In this document: in pieces, positions 33,124 through 44,944 of the stretch
How positions within the stretch are numbered: position 1 is the first letter of the stretch
How the letters are laid out: each line of letters opens with the position of its first letter
Assembly (NCBI GenBank): GCA_001414485.1
Contig: LLEY01000100.1
Span: 62,001-126,000, forward strand
DNA: 64,000 bases
Source of the DNA: Calycina herbarum
Taxonomy: Eukaryota > Ascomycota > Leotiomycetes > Helotiales > Pezizellaceae
Direction of reading: 5' to 3'
The notes under the pieces: model-generated
Told to the model about the DNA's origin: nothing
Databases searched by the model: none
The model's input: only the letters and a program-made list of their open reading frames with translations
Position numbers and translations under genes: made by a program

Positions 33124-34035
33124 AGGGGGGGGATACGAGTCGGGAGATAATGGGTTGGGGAGGGATGCTACGCGATTATGGCTGGATGGTTGATACGACT
33201 ATGGTCCATCGATGCTGGCATGATTCACGAAGTTCGGATTATGCGGTCACCTTTTACATATTGACATTGACCGCGGGAGAGCGAGATCGGGAGCGCGCGA
33301 GAGAGAAGGGGAGAAAGTCTGTTGATACGAGATACCCTGCTCGAACTGAGCAAACACAACTGCTCTTTTCCTTCTTTCTGATTTTATGGTTTGGGCGCTT
33401 TACATAGGGATTTGTTTTTTCTTCCCGCACGTTGATTCTTGAGGGTGGTCTTTTCTTCTTCATCCTAGGACCTGGTAATGCCAAATTCCTTTTTTTTTTC
33501 TTCTTCCAGAAAATGGCAGGCAGGCAGGATTTGTAATTTCTGGCTGGCTTGGCTTGGCTTGGCTTTGAACTCTTTTGTTCGTTGGATTACCGTGGAATAT
33601 ATGTTCTTGGGATCATCAAAAATTATTTCTTTTGTGAGTTTGGTATCTGGAAGCATGACACGGGGATTCGAGTCGTCCAGGACCTAATTTGTTGTCCTGG
33701 TCTTGTACTTGGACTTCTTTGAAAATAGGGTTGCATGGCAGGCGAGTAAGTAATTAGTAAATGTCAAATGCGAATGGTTCTTCTTGATCTGTGCTATTTT
33801 TTGCAAGCATATCGATGGTTTAATGAGTGCTGAGGTATGTGAAAGAGGGATTGTGGATATTGATTTCTAAGTATTTCACCTGTACTCGTTTTCAGCCCCT
33901 CTTCTTGCTCGCGAGCCACTTAGGTAATTCACCTCCAACTTAGTAAATTTGGGTGGACGCAATGTTAATTCTACCATAAGAATTCTTCTTAGCCTCGAGT
34001 CTAGAAGAATCAGAAGAAACAAATTTGAACTTACC
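33124..34035. other. Convergent 3' intergenic region
   Basis: No gene is recognised. GGCTT tandem units occur at about 33544-33565. A palindrome GAATTCTTCT...CTCGAG...AGAAGAATC lies at about 33979-34014. Confidence 0.4.
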
Positions 34036-35296
34036 TTAATCAACTTCCATGATTACTTTCCCAACATGCTTCTGCGCTTTCAGATATCCGAAAGCTTCCT
34101 CAGCCTCCTCAAACTTAAACCTCCTATCAAGAATCCCCTCAAAAGAAATCTTCTTCTCACTAATAAATCGATTCATAGCCTCAAAGTCCAGTCTCGAACC
34201 AACATTGATCCCTCTATCCTCCGTCAGCCACAATCAAAGCCATTAACTTGCCACAATACATACCGAAGAGTAACAGTCCTATCAATCAACAGTTCCAACA
34301 ATCCCTCCAAATCCCCCACATCCTGTTTACCTAGATACCCAACCTGGCTAACAACCCCTCCTTTCTTCGTCGCCTTGATGCTTTGCATAAGAGAAGATGT
34401 ACCTCCGTTTTCGATTACGAGGTCGACGCCAACTCCATTGTTTAGACGCAGGACTTCTTCGGACCAGTTTGGGATCTGGTTGTAGTTTATTGTTTGAATC
34501 AAGCTTGAGTGCGGACCAGCAATTTGGAGGACCTTTTGGAGTTTGGTATCAGAGCTGGAGGTTATTATGATTTTATGACCAGCTGCGAGGGCGAGTTTTA
34601 GGGATAGGAGGGAGACGCCTCCTGTTCCTGTTGAGTGTCAGCTAAGGGAATTCCTCCAATTTTCAAATCACTTCGCAAAATCAATAAAAACAAAACAACA
34701 AACTCCAGCTTACCCTGCACCAAAATCGTCCTCCCTCCCCCATCGAACCCCTCACCCAACCCAGCAAGAGCACTCCACCCCGTCACCCCCGCATTCGGTA
34801 AACAAGCGCCCTCTGCCCAGCTCAGATGCTCGGGGAGCTTAACGAGTTTCTCTTCGTGGAAAAATATGTGGGTGGAGAGGACGCCGTCTACTTCTCCGCC
34901 TAGCCATTCTCTTTCTTGTTCGTGTCCTGTTAAGTTTTTGAGATCGAGGATTGGGGATACGCGGTCGCCGATTTTGAACTGGGTCACCGAGGGGTGGTGG
35001 AGGACGATGGTGCCAACGGCGTCCGAACACTTTTTGTGACGTGTTAGGGGGGGTATTTTGGGGAAGGGGAAGGGGAGGAGAGCAGTCAAAAGAAAGTTAC
35101 TTACAGGAATACCATTTGAGAGAGTTGGCCAAGGGTTGGTTCCATTGAGGATGTTTACATCTCGGTAATTGAGGGAGATGGCGTGGACGCGGATTAGTAC
35201 CTCATGGGTTTTGAGGTCTTCCTTTTTGGGAATGGGGGAGGATGTGAGAGTTAATGTGTTGGGCTTCGAGGCGTCGCGACGGTAGGTTCGTTGCAT
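34036..35296 (-). CDS. Zinc-independent medium-chain alcohol dehydrogenase/quinone reductase-like
   Basis: Four exons (35296-35105, 35029-34714, 34627-34264, 34213-34036) give 349 residues. The product begins MQRTYRRDAS and has the GroES-like domain (VLIRVHAISLNYRD, about 33-46), CSDAVGTIV in place of a zinc-ligand segment, GDRVSP, AGVTGWSAL (about 148-156), a Rossmann nucleotide-binding segment QGTGGVSLLSLKLA and a C-terminal GKVIMEVD. The catalytic zinc ligands of classical ADHs are missing, so a zinc-less NAD(P)H oxidoreductase is expected. Substrate unknown. Divergently placed to the enoyl reductase gene, about 960 bp away. Confidence 0.88.
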
Positions 35297-36255
35297 CTTG
35301 GGTTGTGAGAGAGGATGGTGGGTGGGTGGAGTCGAAGTATATGGGGATTTTGATTTTTAAGAGGTTACCTTTCTAAGTTATGATTTGGATTTTAGAGGAC
35401 TTTTATATACTTGAGATATGTGAGAATGAGCTGCGAATCTAGTAAGAATCGGAGATAAATTTGAATTAAATCTCGAGTTTTTTGGTTCACTTGATTCTGT
35501 ACACCGAGAAAGAGGGGTTAATGACATTCTATTCGATAGTGTCCATACAATAACTCGGGTACATAGATATGATTTATAATAATAAGTGGTTGCCGAGAAA
35601 TGACTTGCGAAGGGCGTCGTCAAATGTCACAATACCTGATGTTTCTAATTGGCCGCTAGTAACTTGATCGTCAGAAGAGATGAGCATATTGTTTCCCGAT
35701 ACTCTTATCTATTGTTACTATTGGTGAATGAAATTAATTAATCGAGGAGAGAGAAGATAGAGAAGGACTTGTGTTTTTAGTCATACGAATTTTGTCTCAC
35801 ATGATCCTCAGTAAAGCATTCAGAAAGAGGGTAGGTTAAGACCCGAACTCTTAGTCATCAGGTTTCAATTTGCTTCCCTTATCTTGTAAAGGCGTTTCAA
35901 GTAAAAGTTAAACATTAAAGGGTCAATAGTATGCCCAGCCAGTCAAATGCCTATCGATTTATGAAGTGAAGGATGACTTATGGAAATCAGCTTAGCCGAG
36001 GACTGGAGAATCAGGATTGTGAAATTTTTTGGGGTGAGATCGTCTCATGTCAATCCAAACTTCTCAATTTAGCAATTGCTTCAAATGTTGTTTGTTTGAA
36101 AGATATTTATATTCTTGAACTTCATCAACCCCAACAAAGTCAAGCCACATTTAAGTTACGCCACAATTACCCCCCTGTTTGTCTCAAGTTTCAAACGTCA
36201 TCCACATAAGAGCTCCCCAAACCATCACAACCAACCTCAACATCAGAACACAAAA
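35297..36255. other. Divergent promoter region
   Basis: About 960 bp between the divergent dehydrogenase and enoyl reductase genes. No gene seen. A TTATATTCTTG TATA-like block lies near 36107. Confidence 0.4.
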
Positions 36256-37506
36256 ATGTCTTTACCTCGAGTTCTACGAGCAACTCCCCAAGCTCTACCC
36301 CGAACATTGAAACCCCAATACCTCCCCGCGATCACCAAAAGATGGAAGTCCGGACCCTACGGCTACACCCAAGCAAAAGCCCTCGTCTACTCCCAATACG
36401 GGGATCCCTCTGATGTCCTTAGGTACGCCCCCAATCCCAATCCCAAAGGCCCAAACTAATTAGAGCACAGTATACACAACCACTCCATCTCACCCTCCCT
36501 CTCCCCAAAAGGCCCGAACTCCGTCCTCCTCCGCACCCTCGCAGCGCCCATCAACCCCGCAGATATAAATCAAATCCAAGGCGTCTACCCCTCTCGCCCG
36601 CCCTTCACCACCTTCCTCGGCACCCATCCCCCTGCCGCAGTTGGTGGCAACGAGGGCTGTTTCGAAGTCGTACAAGTCGGTCCACAAATCACAACTTTGA
36701 AAAAGGGAGACTGGGTAATTGCAAAGAACACCGGTTTCGGAACATGGCGCACCCACGCTTTAGCTAGCGAAGACGACGTCCTAAAAATTGATAATAAAGA
36801 GGGATTAAGTCAAATACAAGTAGGAACTGTGAGCATAAATCCTTGCACTGCTTGGTGGATGTTAAAGGATTTTGCGAAGCTGGAGGCGGGGAGGGATTGG
36901 TTTATTCAGAATGGGGCGAATTCGGGGGTGGGGAGGGCGGCTATACAGTTGGGGAGGGAGTGGGGGTACAAGTCGATTAGTATTATTCGATCCAGACCGA
37001 CGGAGGAGGAAACAGAAGGTCTGAAGAAAGAACTACTGGATTTGGGTGCAACGAAGGTTTTGACGGAAGAGGAACTACAATCTCGGGAAGGAATATCACA
37101 AATCAAGGAATGGACTGAAGGAAAGAATTTGAAATTGGGCTTGAATTGTGTAGGAGGTAATCCCGCATTAGCACTTACGAAAACTCTCTCGGTGGAGGGA
37201 CATCTGGTTACCTATGGAGCCATGTCGAAACAACCACTCTCCCTCCCAGCTTCCCTGTTAATCTTCAAAGATATGAAATTCTCAGGATTCTGGCTGAGTA
37301 GGTACGCGCAAGGAAAGGCAGAGGAGAAAAAGAAGATCGTGGATAGTATTTTAGATTTGACGAGGGAAGGGAAGTTCAAAGATATTCCTGTCAAGGAGAT
37401 GAGGTGGGATTGGAATACCGAGGGTGACAAACTGAAGGAAGCTATAAGTGGAACTTTGGAGGGGTTTAGAAGTGGAAAGGGGGTGTTGGTTTTTGGTGAT
37501 ACATGA
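36256..37506 (+). CDS. etr1: Mitochondrial 2-enoyl thioester reductase
   Basis: Two exons (36256-36422, 36471-37506; 48-nt intron with a CTAAT branch) give 400 residues. A basic N-terminal presequence (MSLPRVLRATPQALPRTLK) precedes the MDR fold: AKALVYSQYG, INPADINQIQGVYP (catalytic Tyr region), GNEGCFEVVQVG, then the NADPH site NGANSGVGRAAIQL and SIIRSRP. The C-terminus has FWLSRYAQG. Yeast Etr1/human MECR reduce trans-2-enoyl-ACP in mitochondrial fatty acid synthesis, which supplies the lipoate precursor. The length matches the family. Confidence 0.93.
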
Positions 37507-38079
37507 GCAAGTCAGAGGAGTGTTCATGGATGAGATGCGCTGTAAGATTTTTATACCCTATAAGTATCAAATGAGATAAAAAGTGAGCATCCTCTTATTT
37601 CTTGGCTATGACTTGAAAGTTGGTATTTGACGGTCAAGTAAGAACGTTGTTCAAATATTTCCTTCCATTTTTATTTTGTAATCGATCCGTGATCAGCCCG
37701 TCTTCATACAGCAATGATCCGGACAACCCTCCAGTTCCAGGCCCTCAACATACACCTCTGTAAATATACTCTAGAGGTTGGGGCAAGGTAAATTTTATGT
37801 ATTGTACAATGTGGGTAATATACACAGCTCCTAAGGATCTTCCAACAGTTTTTTCCACATCCCAACTGCCAATCCCTTCAAATATTCATGGGTATATATG
37901 TACCGAATAAAGAGATCCTACGAACCATTCGTACCAGCGATGAATGAGTGTTATATACATGGAAAGTCTCGGTACAATAGCCGCTATTTTTCTAGTTTCT
38001 CCAAGAGACCCAGCTCGCGAATTCCACGATGCAATGGCAAGCTCCACGTAAGACCTTCTCACAAGTTTCAATACATGTC
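37507..38079. other. Convergent intergenic region
   Basis: Between the 3' ends of etr1 and the amidotransferase gene. No gene or repeat is recognised. Confidence 0.4.
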
Positions 38080-40026
38080 TCATGACCTCGATTCGTCATC
38101 CGAAGGTATTTCCTCCCATCGAGAAAGCGTGTCAGCAACATAAGGGACCGAACGATCAGCACGCTTATCATAACGCCTGTGTCGAATAAGGCGTCGATCT
38201 CCTTTCAAAGATCGGAATTTTTGCAGCTGGAGTCGTGCCCATTTTTTGTGGATAGCAAGAGGTTTCCTTGGCCTTTCGACATCCGTTCTGATTCTGTGGA
38301 ACCTCGTTAACTTTGCTGATCTGTAAGGCTTGATTCTTCTTTGGGGCCATCTCCCTCGGGCTGTAATGAATTTACTCAGTTTTAGAGGGGCAGTAGGGCG
38401 AACAGGTTTAAAAAACTTGACTTTACGCAGTCTTACGCCCTCCCCCCTCCATCTTCCCCCTTTCCACAGAGCTCTGCGTACCATCTTTGTACGAAGATTA
38501 GGAAAACGCTCTTTGAGTTTCTTCAATTTAATCAGTGTATCAGCCACGGCAAGAACTTGGTTATCGTCTGAATATTGCCCAATAATCTGAATGCCGATGG
38601 GTTTGAGGCGGCTATGGGGGGATGCAGACACCATAGGAACGCTAATTGCAGGCAATCCAGCCAAACTCGCAGGAACCGTGAAAATATCGTTCATGTAAGA
38701 GTCTACGGGAGTTTGCTTAGACACGCTATCAAGTGTTGGTGAAGTTGTGGGGGTTGTCGGGCATACGATGAAGTCAACCTGAGGAGGACCCAACTTGTCC
38801 TTCAATAATATTGATTCGTCCATATCAGACAGGTCGTATTGGGTAGGATCCCTCAACGGATTTGGAATGGCGAAGACCCGGTCAAAATCTCTTCGAACTA
38901 GCCTGCGAACCTTTTGGGCCTTGATGAAATAGTTATCAATTGCCTCAGAGCTCAGTGTATAGGAACCTAGAAGAATCCGTCTCTTGACCTCGTCGCCAAA
39001 CCCATCTCTGGTCTGTGAATAGAGCACGCCTCCTGCGGAGTCGCTACTGCTTTCGCGTGTTCCATATCTCACCCCGTCGTACTTTGCAAGGTTCGAGGAG
39101 GCTTCCGCTGGGGCAATGACATAGTATGCAGAAAGTGCATGCTTTGTGTTGGGCAAGGATATTGGTACAATTGTACATCCGTGTCTTTCAAGCAACCACA
39201 AAGCGTGGTGCCAGGCTTCTCTTACTTCGGGGGCTAACTCATCGATGTTGTATTCGATTGGGACGCCAATCCGCAAATTGGAGTGCAAGCCTTGCCCAAT
39301 GTCACTTTCTTTCGTCAATCGCGCAGCATAGCGAGGAGTAACCAGTGTTTGTGGGAGTACCGACCACATACTGCGCGACCTGGCCCGCTTACGCACCTGG
39401 TACGCTCTGTATCGCGACTCATCTGGTACTGTAGAAGGATCCTGGTCGTCGACTCCAAAAGCTTCCTTGAAAAACAAAGCCATGTCCTTAACAGTGGACG
39501 CAAGAATTCCCACAGTATCAAGGGAATTGGCGTAAGGTACCACCCCATGCCGTGACAGTATGCCATAAGATGGTTTGAAGCCAATCACTCCTGTATATGC
39601 TGCCGGTAGCCTGACAGACCCTCCCGTATCCGTCCCCAAGGCCACCCCCGATCCGCCAGCAGACTGGAACTGCGGGCGTGTTCCGAATAGGCCAATGGCC
39701 AGCGCACTTCCCCCGGAGCTGCCACCAGCAGAGAGTCGCTCCTTGAATTTATTATAAACCACGGGTCCGGAAGCGGAATTTTGTGAGTGCGAGCCCATTC
39801 CAAACTCGTCTAGATTCGTTTTCCCATATATGACAATGCCGTTCTGTTCGTTTCTCCTCAGCACGAATGCATTGAAAGGGCTCTTATAGCCTTGGAGAAT
39901 TTTGGAAGCGCATGTTGTAGGGAAATTGTCAGTGACAATATTGTCCTTGACGGCCAGAAGTCGGAATCCTAGTTTGGCTGGAACTACAGCACGCACATAT
40001 ATTAGCTAGGTCTCTTCGTGAGCTAG

Positions 40027-40062
<36 letters not shown>

Positions 40063-40167
40063 AATAGTAGCAGTACCTTTTGCACTTTCTTCCAAGACTC
40101 GAAGAAGTCCCCGCCACCTAATGGTGGATATGTACGCATTGGTTTTTGATGTTGATGGGGCTTTCAT
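38080..40167 (-). CDS. her2: Glutamyl-tRNA(Gln) amidotransferase subunit A, mitochondrial, with C-terminal extension
   Basis: Two exons (40167-40077, 39983-38080) give 664 residues. The 93-nt intron contains an AGT microsatellite and has GCTAAT and TGTAG at its 3' end. The amidase signature is complete: KDNI with the catalytic Lys (about 43), SAGGSSGGSALAIG with the cis-Ser, and TDTGGSVRLPA with the Ser nucleophile. APAEASSNLAKYDGVRYG and LPAISVPM follow. GatA makes Gln-tRNA(Gln) in mitochondria as part of GatFAB. The amidase core ends near residue 525. The last 137 residues form a very basic Arg/Lys/Trp-rich tail that GatA normally lacks and that shares its reading frame with no break. The N-terminus is short, so an upstream exon is possible. 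Confidence 0.9.
40028..40062 (+). repeat. (AGT)n microsatellite in the her2 intron
   Basis: About 11-12 uninterrupted AGT units on the + strand, lying in intron 1 of the amidotransferase gene. Confidence 0.95.
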
Positions 40168-40458
40168 CTCGCAATGGTCTCAGACCGACGACCGGAGCTT
40201 GTGTCAAGGTGGCATTTGTGGAGGTAGATGCGATCGGTGAATCATCGTGTCGCTGCCTTTTCCAAGTTCTGGAGGTCTGATACTGGAAAGCGTGGTTACT
40301 GTGCCAATTATCGAAGACTTAGTCATCATGTTTACTTCCAGCTTGCGAGCTTGCCCTGTTACAACACCAAAAAGCGCAACACCACGGCACAAGAACTACC
40401 AGCTCTCAATAAAAATCTCATAACACATCAGCCCTGCCATTGAATCGCACGAAAAACG
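40168..40458. promoter_or_regulatory. Bidirectional promoter region between her2 and the membrane protein gene
   Basis: A compact 291-bp spacer separates the two divergent start codons, so it must contain both promoters. No TATA box stands out. Specific factor sites cannot be assigned. Confidence 0.45.
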
Positions 40459-41133
40459 ATGGTTCTCCTAACTTCATCCCAAGTCTCCGTCGCGATTTCC
40501 TCCGTCATTGGTACATCACTCCAAAGCTTAATTCCTATCCAGACTTTGAACTCACTCTATCTAGTCATCTCCTTCACCTCCGCCCTTTTCCTCTCAGGAT
40601 ATGTACTCCAACAAGCAACGGTTCGCGATCTTCGTGCCGCCATAAAACCACAAATGGTTCGACCACCACCCGAATTACAAATATACCTACCCCCACAATT
40701 CCGAGACGAAGACCTTGATCAAAGAGGCATCGTAGATGCTACGCCCGTGGAGGTCGAGACATTTAGCAATGCCCATGGAGAAGAGGCTAAGGATATTGAA
40801 GTGGGGAGCGAAGAGGATGGAAATAGCAGTGAGGAAAGTCAAGAAAATGCCGAAGACGAAGAGGATATGATTGGAGCGACAAGATGGCAGAAGGAGAAGA
40901 AGAGGAAAGAAAGATTATTGGCGGATTCCCAGCAAGTTCAGAAACCATTACAACAGCAAGAAATCGTTGCGCAAGACCAACATGAAGCGTCTGATCAACC
41001 TACAGAAGACACGAAAGTCGAACAGGAACAGAGGCCTCTCAGCAAAGCGGAAAGGAGGAAGAAAATCAAAGAAGAGATTCTAGCTGCCGGCGAGGGTGAG
41101 AGTTATAAGGGATATCGCCGAAGGAAGTGGTAG
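40459..41133 (+). CDS. Single-pass membrane protein with acidic and coiled-coil regions
   Basis: One exon, 224 residues. Residues about 27-50 form one hydrophobic segment (TLNSLYLVISFTSALFLSGY). It is followed by a charged, largely helical region: an acidic stretch of Glu/Asp (about 105-140), then a basic helix (RWQKEKKRKERLLAD), a Gln-rich part and a C-terminal Lys/Arg cluster ending GYRRRKW. It resembles small fungal ER or mitochondrial membrane proteins of unknown function. Divergent from her2. Confidence 0.75.
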   Translation: MVLLTSSQVSVAISSVIGTSLQSLIPIQTLNSLYLVISFTSALFLSGYVLQQATVRDLRAAIKPQMVRPPPELQIYLPPQFRDEDLDQRGIVDATPVEVETFSNAHGEEAKDIEVGSEEDGNSSEESQENAEDEEDMIGATRWQKEKKRKERLLADSQQVQKPLQQQEIVAQDQHEASDQPTEDTKVEQEQRPLSKAERRKKIKEEILAAGEGESYKGYRRRKW

Positions 41134-41766
41134 TTGTGATGGATTGTTATGCATACGAAAGGAAGGATATTACGGATTTATGACATTGGTTTCAGGATAA
41201 GAACGGTGTTTCTGGAGTTATTTGAAAAACATAAGGATAGGTGTATCATACTGGATATGGGGTGACATATTACGATAGTGGAGGGGTCGTGATATCCGAG
41301 GTGTAAAGAAAAGTAGGAGTGTATTATGCGTTATTATGTCGAATTTTCACAGGACAACGTATAGGGTTACTTTTTTGTAAATTATAGTGATGGCCCAGCC
41401 ATGTTTTCCAAATACCGTTTCGTCCCATCTATATATGTATAGATATCCCTGGGTTTATCCCAGTCGGGTATTCCATTTCTCTACCCAAAACGCCGTGTTT
41501 CCCAAAAATCAAAAAATTCCCCAACCCGCTAATCTCAAATACCAATTCTATCATCTCTATATTGTCGTAGGACTATGCAATTCTTCCAGAGGTTGTCCTA
41601 ATCACTCTTTCCCTTCTCGATTGCTCTTCTTCTCTTCTCATCTTTTCTCGGTTGACGTTTTCGACCCATTGTTCTGTTGGTCCTTGGGAAGATCCGTTCG
41701 AAAAAGCATTAGAACCTCCTTGTGTTGACTACTTCATTTAGTATTTGAATTGAAATATCTACAATC
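41134..41766. other. 3' intergenic region, no gene seen
   Basis: The short frame on the + strand around 41390-41730 has no domain and starts in probable 3' UTR sequence. Confidence 0.35.
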
Positions 41767-41932
41767 TTAACGCCGGGGACAACATACCAGGCAGTGGGCG
41801 CATCGATCGCCGAATTTGGAAACAGTGTTATGACAATTTATCGAGCCCTGATGAACCAGTTAGTCACGAAGAGATAGAAGGGAACTTCCCAATTGAAATA
41901 CTTACATAGTAATTTGCACAATAGCAAGGCAT
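41767..41932 (-). CDS. Candidate 35-residue Cys-rich microprotein
   Basis: Two small exons (41932-41906, 41847-41767) with a 58-nt intron. The intron has a GTAAGT donor, GACTAAC branch and CATCAG acceptor. The spliced frame begins MPCYCANYYG and ends CLVCCPRR. Seven Cys in 35 residues are arranged C-x-C near the start and C-x2-C, then C-x2-CC toward the end, suggesting metal binding or disulfides. A TATA-like GATATATATG lies just upstream (about 41938-41948). It is too short for standard gene callers. A GTATGT near the 3' end could also act as a donor to a further exon. Confidence 0.45.
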
Positions 41933-44554
41933 TTTGAGGATATATATGTATGAACGTGTGTTCGAGGTCAATATTTGGAGCCGTACTAGCAGCTTTGGTT
42001 ATATAGGAGTAGAAATATTTGTTGTGGTGGTGGTTGACGAGGTGGAAAATTAATTAATGTGTTTGTTGGAAGATAACAAAGAAGAAAAAGAAGAATCAAA
42101 GGAAGGAATCGAACGCGGATAAGCTCTCGAAATAAGTAACCAGCTACCTGCTTCCGAAAAGTGCGGAATGTAAAGAAGGTCCCAGCCCAGCTCTGGCGGA
42201 TCGATCCGGAGGACTGAGCTTCATTCAATGCACCACTCAATGCGTCAACACACCACCAAGTCCATCCGCGCAAAGCCAACAAAAGGACAAAAAGGCATCA
42301 ACAGAGCAAATCTTCCGGGGGCAAAGACGAACACAGCCGCTCAAACATCCCACTCAGAACTGTGATAGGTTGTGAGATGGCAAAGAAGCTGCTAAAAAAG
42401 ACAAACCAAACGACAGCCGCAACAGGTCCAACACTAGGAAATCCAAATAGCCGGTCCTTTGGCTTCTTCCTTGCTGCTCGAGTATCAACCTTCTCTTCCA
42501 ACATTTCTTCTCACCCTATTCATGCATCCACCTGCTCACCCACCCACCATCCCAAGTTCTCACCCCCAAGAAACCAAGGATACCAAGGCAGAGAAGCCGT
42601 TGAACTCGCTCTCTTACCACGGCTCAGCACTCCACTGTTGCTCCAACACACACTGAAAGGTTCCAGACCAACAATGTTCCTTGGAGTTGCAACGTTGGAA
42701 GAAGCATGAATATCTCCCCGAGCGGGCCGAGCGTTTCATATATCAGCGTCAAGACTTGCTCTTGGGTGGATCAACCGTTTTGTGGGAGTGAGTTGGTTGG
42801 CGCCTGTTGCAGTTAAAAAAACTGCTCCAGTATTCTTGTAAGATTCTAGATCTTTTCATACAGCTTACATATATCCCCTCAACATATTCAAACTCAAAGT
42901 ACGTGTACTTATCCGCCACTTAACCGTGCCATCCAACTCCCTGAGAAACTTTCTCTAAGAAACAATCCGAAAACTAACGCTCATTCCAGGGTCCAGCACA
43001 TTTGACTTTCTGAAAATGTGTACTGAACAGATCATAGGATTTCTTAACTTTCCTCACCAACAGCCCTCGTTCAGCAGATACAGAAGATCTACGGTTACCC
43101 GCCCGGGCCTGACAGCCCGGTTTTCCTCATTCGGGATAAATCCTTGTTTCCACGAGCGAGCACGAGCTCCACAAGAACTTGAAACAGCCTTCTCACCTCT
43201 TCCGAAAATCACCATATAAACATCGGACGTTTCGTGTTGGCACAAAACCTCCCACGGTTTTTGTTCTCTCCACTTTCGTATTTCATCGACATTTGGTGCA
43301 ACAAAGATCTGTTGTTTGGATGCGAAGACGAGACTCTTCGGAGACTTTTGGAGGAGATGGAGAATCCTTGAGGGAGGATTTCCTCCACTTCTTCGAAGAT
43401 CTGGGAGTTCTGAGGGATGGTATCAGATGGTTTTTTGTGCAAGACTCCATTGTCCACCGGCTTTTGCTACAATTGGAGTTTAATGAAGGGAGGCGGAAGA
43501 GTGTTTTTGAGTCATTCTTTGCGGGTGCTGGATGAACTTCCCGTGACTTCAAAGATGGAGTCGACGACGTGCGACGCGATATTCTTCTTTTTCGTGAACT
43601 TTGGTTCCAAAAACTCGAGTCAAGTGCTGATCATCTGAGGAGTGCTGAATTTCAAATTGAAATTCAGAGCACAAGTACATTTCTTTGCATCCTCGTTTTC
43701 GAAAGAGAAATCCGGAGTCCTACTGATTGACATCCATCTCAGATCATTATTTGGTCTTCTCCCAATGCGCGGAACTCTCGAATTGAGCTTTCATAAATTC
43801 TCTAATACGAATGAAAGTATATCTGACAGCTTCTTTCTTCTTGTCAGTCTTGTCAGAGGCCACCCAACAAGGCCCTGATTCATTTTCTTATTCCGACGTT
43901 CTCACTACACGCCTAGGTGTCACTCCCATGATGGCAAGAAAGAACATGAGTTTCATCTCTGATTGTTGTGGGTTTTTAAATGACGAAACTACGTCTTCGT
44001 GCGATAGGTAATAGAAAATAATATACATCTTGTCGTTTTCCTTGCCTACAGAAGAATGCTAGGAAAATACTTTGTCATTTCTCGGTATGAAATCAACATT
44101 TGTTCTGCGGGCTGCATTATACTACACTTTTTTGTTTTCTTAGTTCTAGAGCAGAGTATAGTAAAGTATGTCCGGAAAATCACTGCCATTAAACGGAACC
44201 CAAGTTTTAACAAAGCAGACCGGAATCCTTCAAATAAAATCGCAATTTTATATATTAAAACCAGGAAAAAAATCAATTTGATACTGCCTTCGAGTTTCGT
44301 GAGTTTTAAATAATGACTTGTTGTGTTGTGTTCAGATGTTAGTGCCTTAAGTCAGCAGCTGGATGGACACTTAAATAGTTTGTCGTTCCACGATAATAAA
44401 TCAACACTAGCCATAGAAGAATACTCTTTGAGCTCCGATATCATACTTTAGATTCTTCTGCCTCTAGTCATATTTTTGGTGTATTTTTGCGACCGTCTGT
44501 TGTCGAGTTGTATGTGTTGCTGCTTTTCGTGGGGTAGCCTGATAACCACAGCAT
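41933..44554. other. 2.6 kb gene-poor stretch
   Basis: Open frames at 42298-42504 (minus, 68 codons with one hydrophobic segment) and about 43180-43640 lack recognisable domains or convincing splice sites. 43970-44330 is AT-rich. Confidence 0.35.
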
Positions 44555-44940
44555 ATGCAGTCTCGGAGGATGACTCGGAAATATTTTCGGATTAGCAGGA
44601 TATATTCTCAGACTCGGAAATACTCTCGGAGAAAAGAACTCTTCTTCAAGCCCGCTTGGAATACTTCAATCCGAGAGAAAATCGTAAAATATATCCGAGA
44701 ATAATAAATCCGGGTCCTAAGTAATTCCGAGAAAATATGATTCTGTGCCCTAGTCAATAACTTCGAGCAAGTACTTTGAAGCACTACTTGAAATACTCGG
44801 AGATATGTAGTAAATAATTCTGGGTAAGTATCTCCGAGTATATATTTCCGAGTATATTTCCTAGCATATATCACGTAAATTAAGATCTCCGAGTTAATAA
44901 ATCCGAACGAATTCCGAACAAGTATCTCCGGGTTCCTCTG
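44555..44940. repeat. Foldback-like array of CTCGGA / TCCGAG motifs
   Basis: About a dozen CTCGGA-type hexamers. They are in the CTCGGA orientation on the left (44562-44630) and mostly in the inverted TCCGAG orientation on the right (44669-44930, with one CTCGGA at 44796). TA-rich spacers such as GGAAATA / TATTTCC sit between them. The arrangement gives long imperfect inverted arms built of short direct repeats, as in Foldback elements. No coding capacity. Confidence 0.55.
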
Positions 44941-44944
44941 GAGC

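Noticed and set aside
42298..42709. Overlapping open frames on both strands, one with a hydrophobic segment
   Set aside because: No domain, no supporting splice sites, and each can be explained by the other strand's composition.
43016..43640. Several frames of 60-118 codons on both strands
   Set aside because: Most lack an ATG start, none has a recognisable motif, and they overlap each other.
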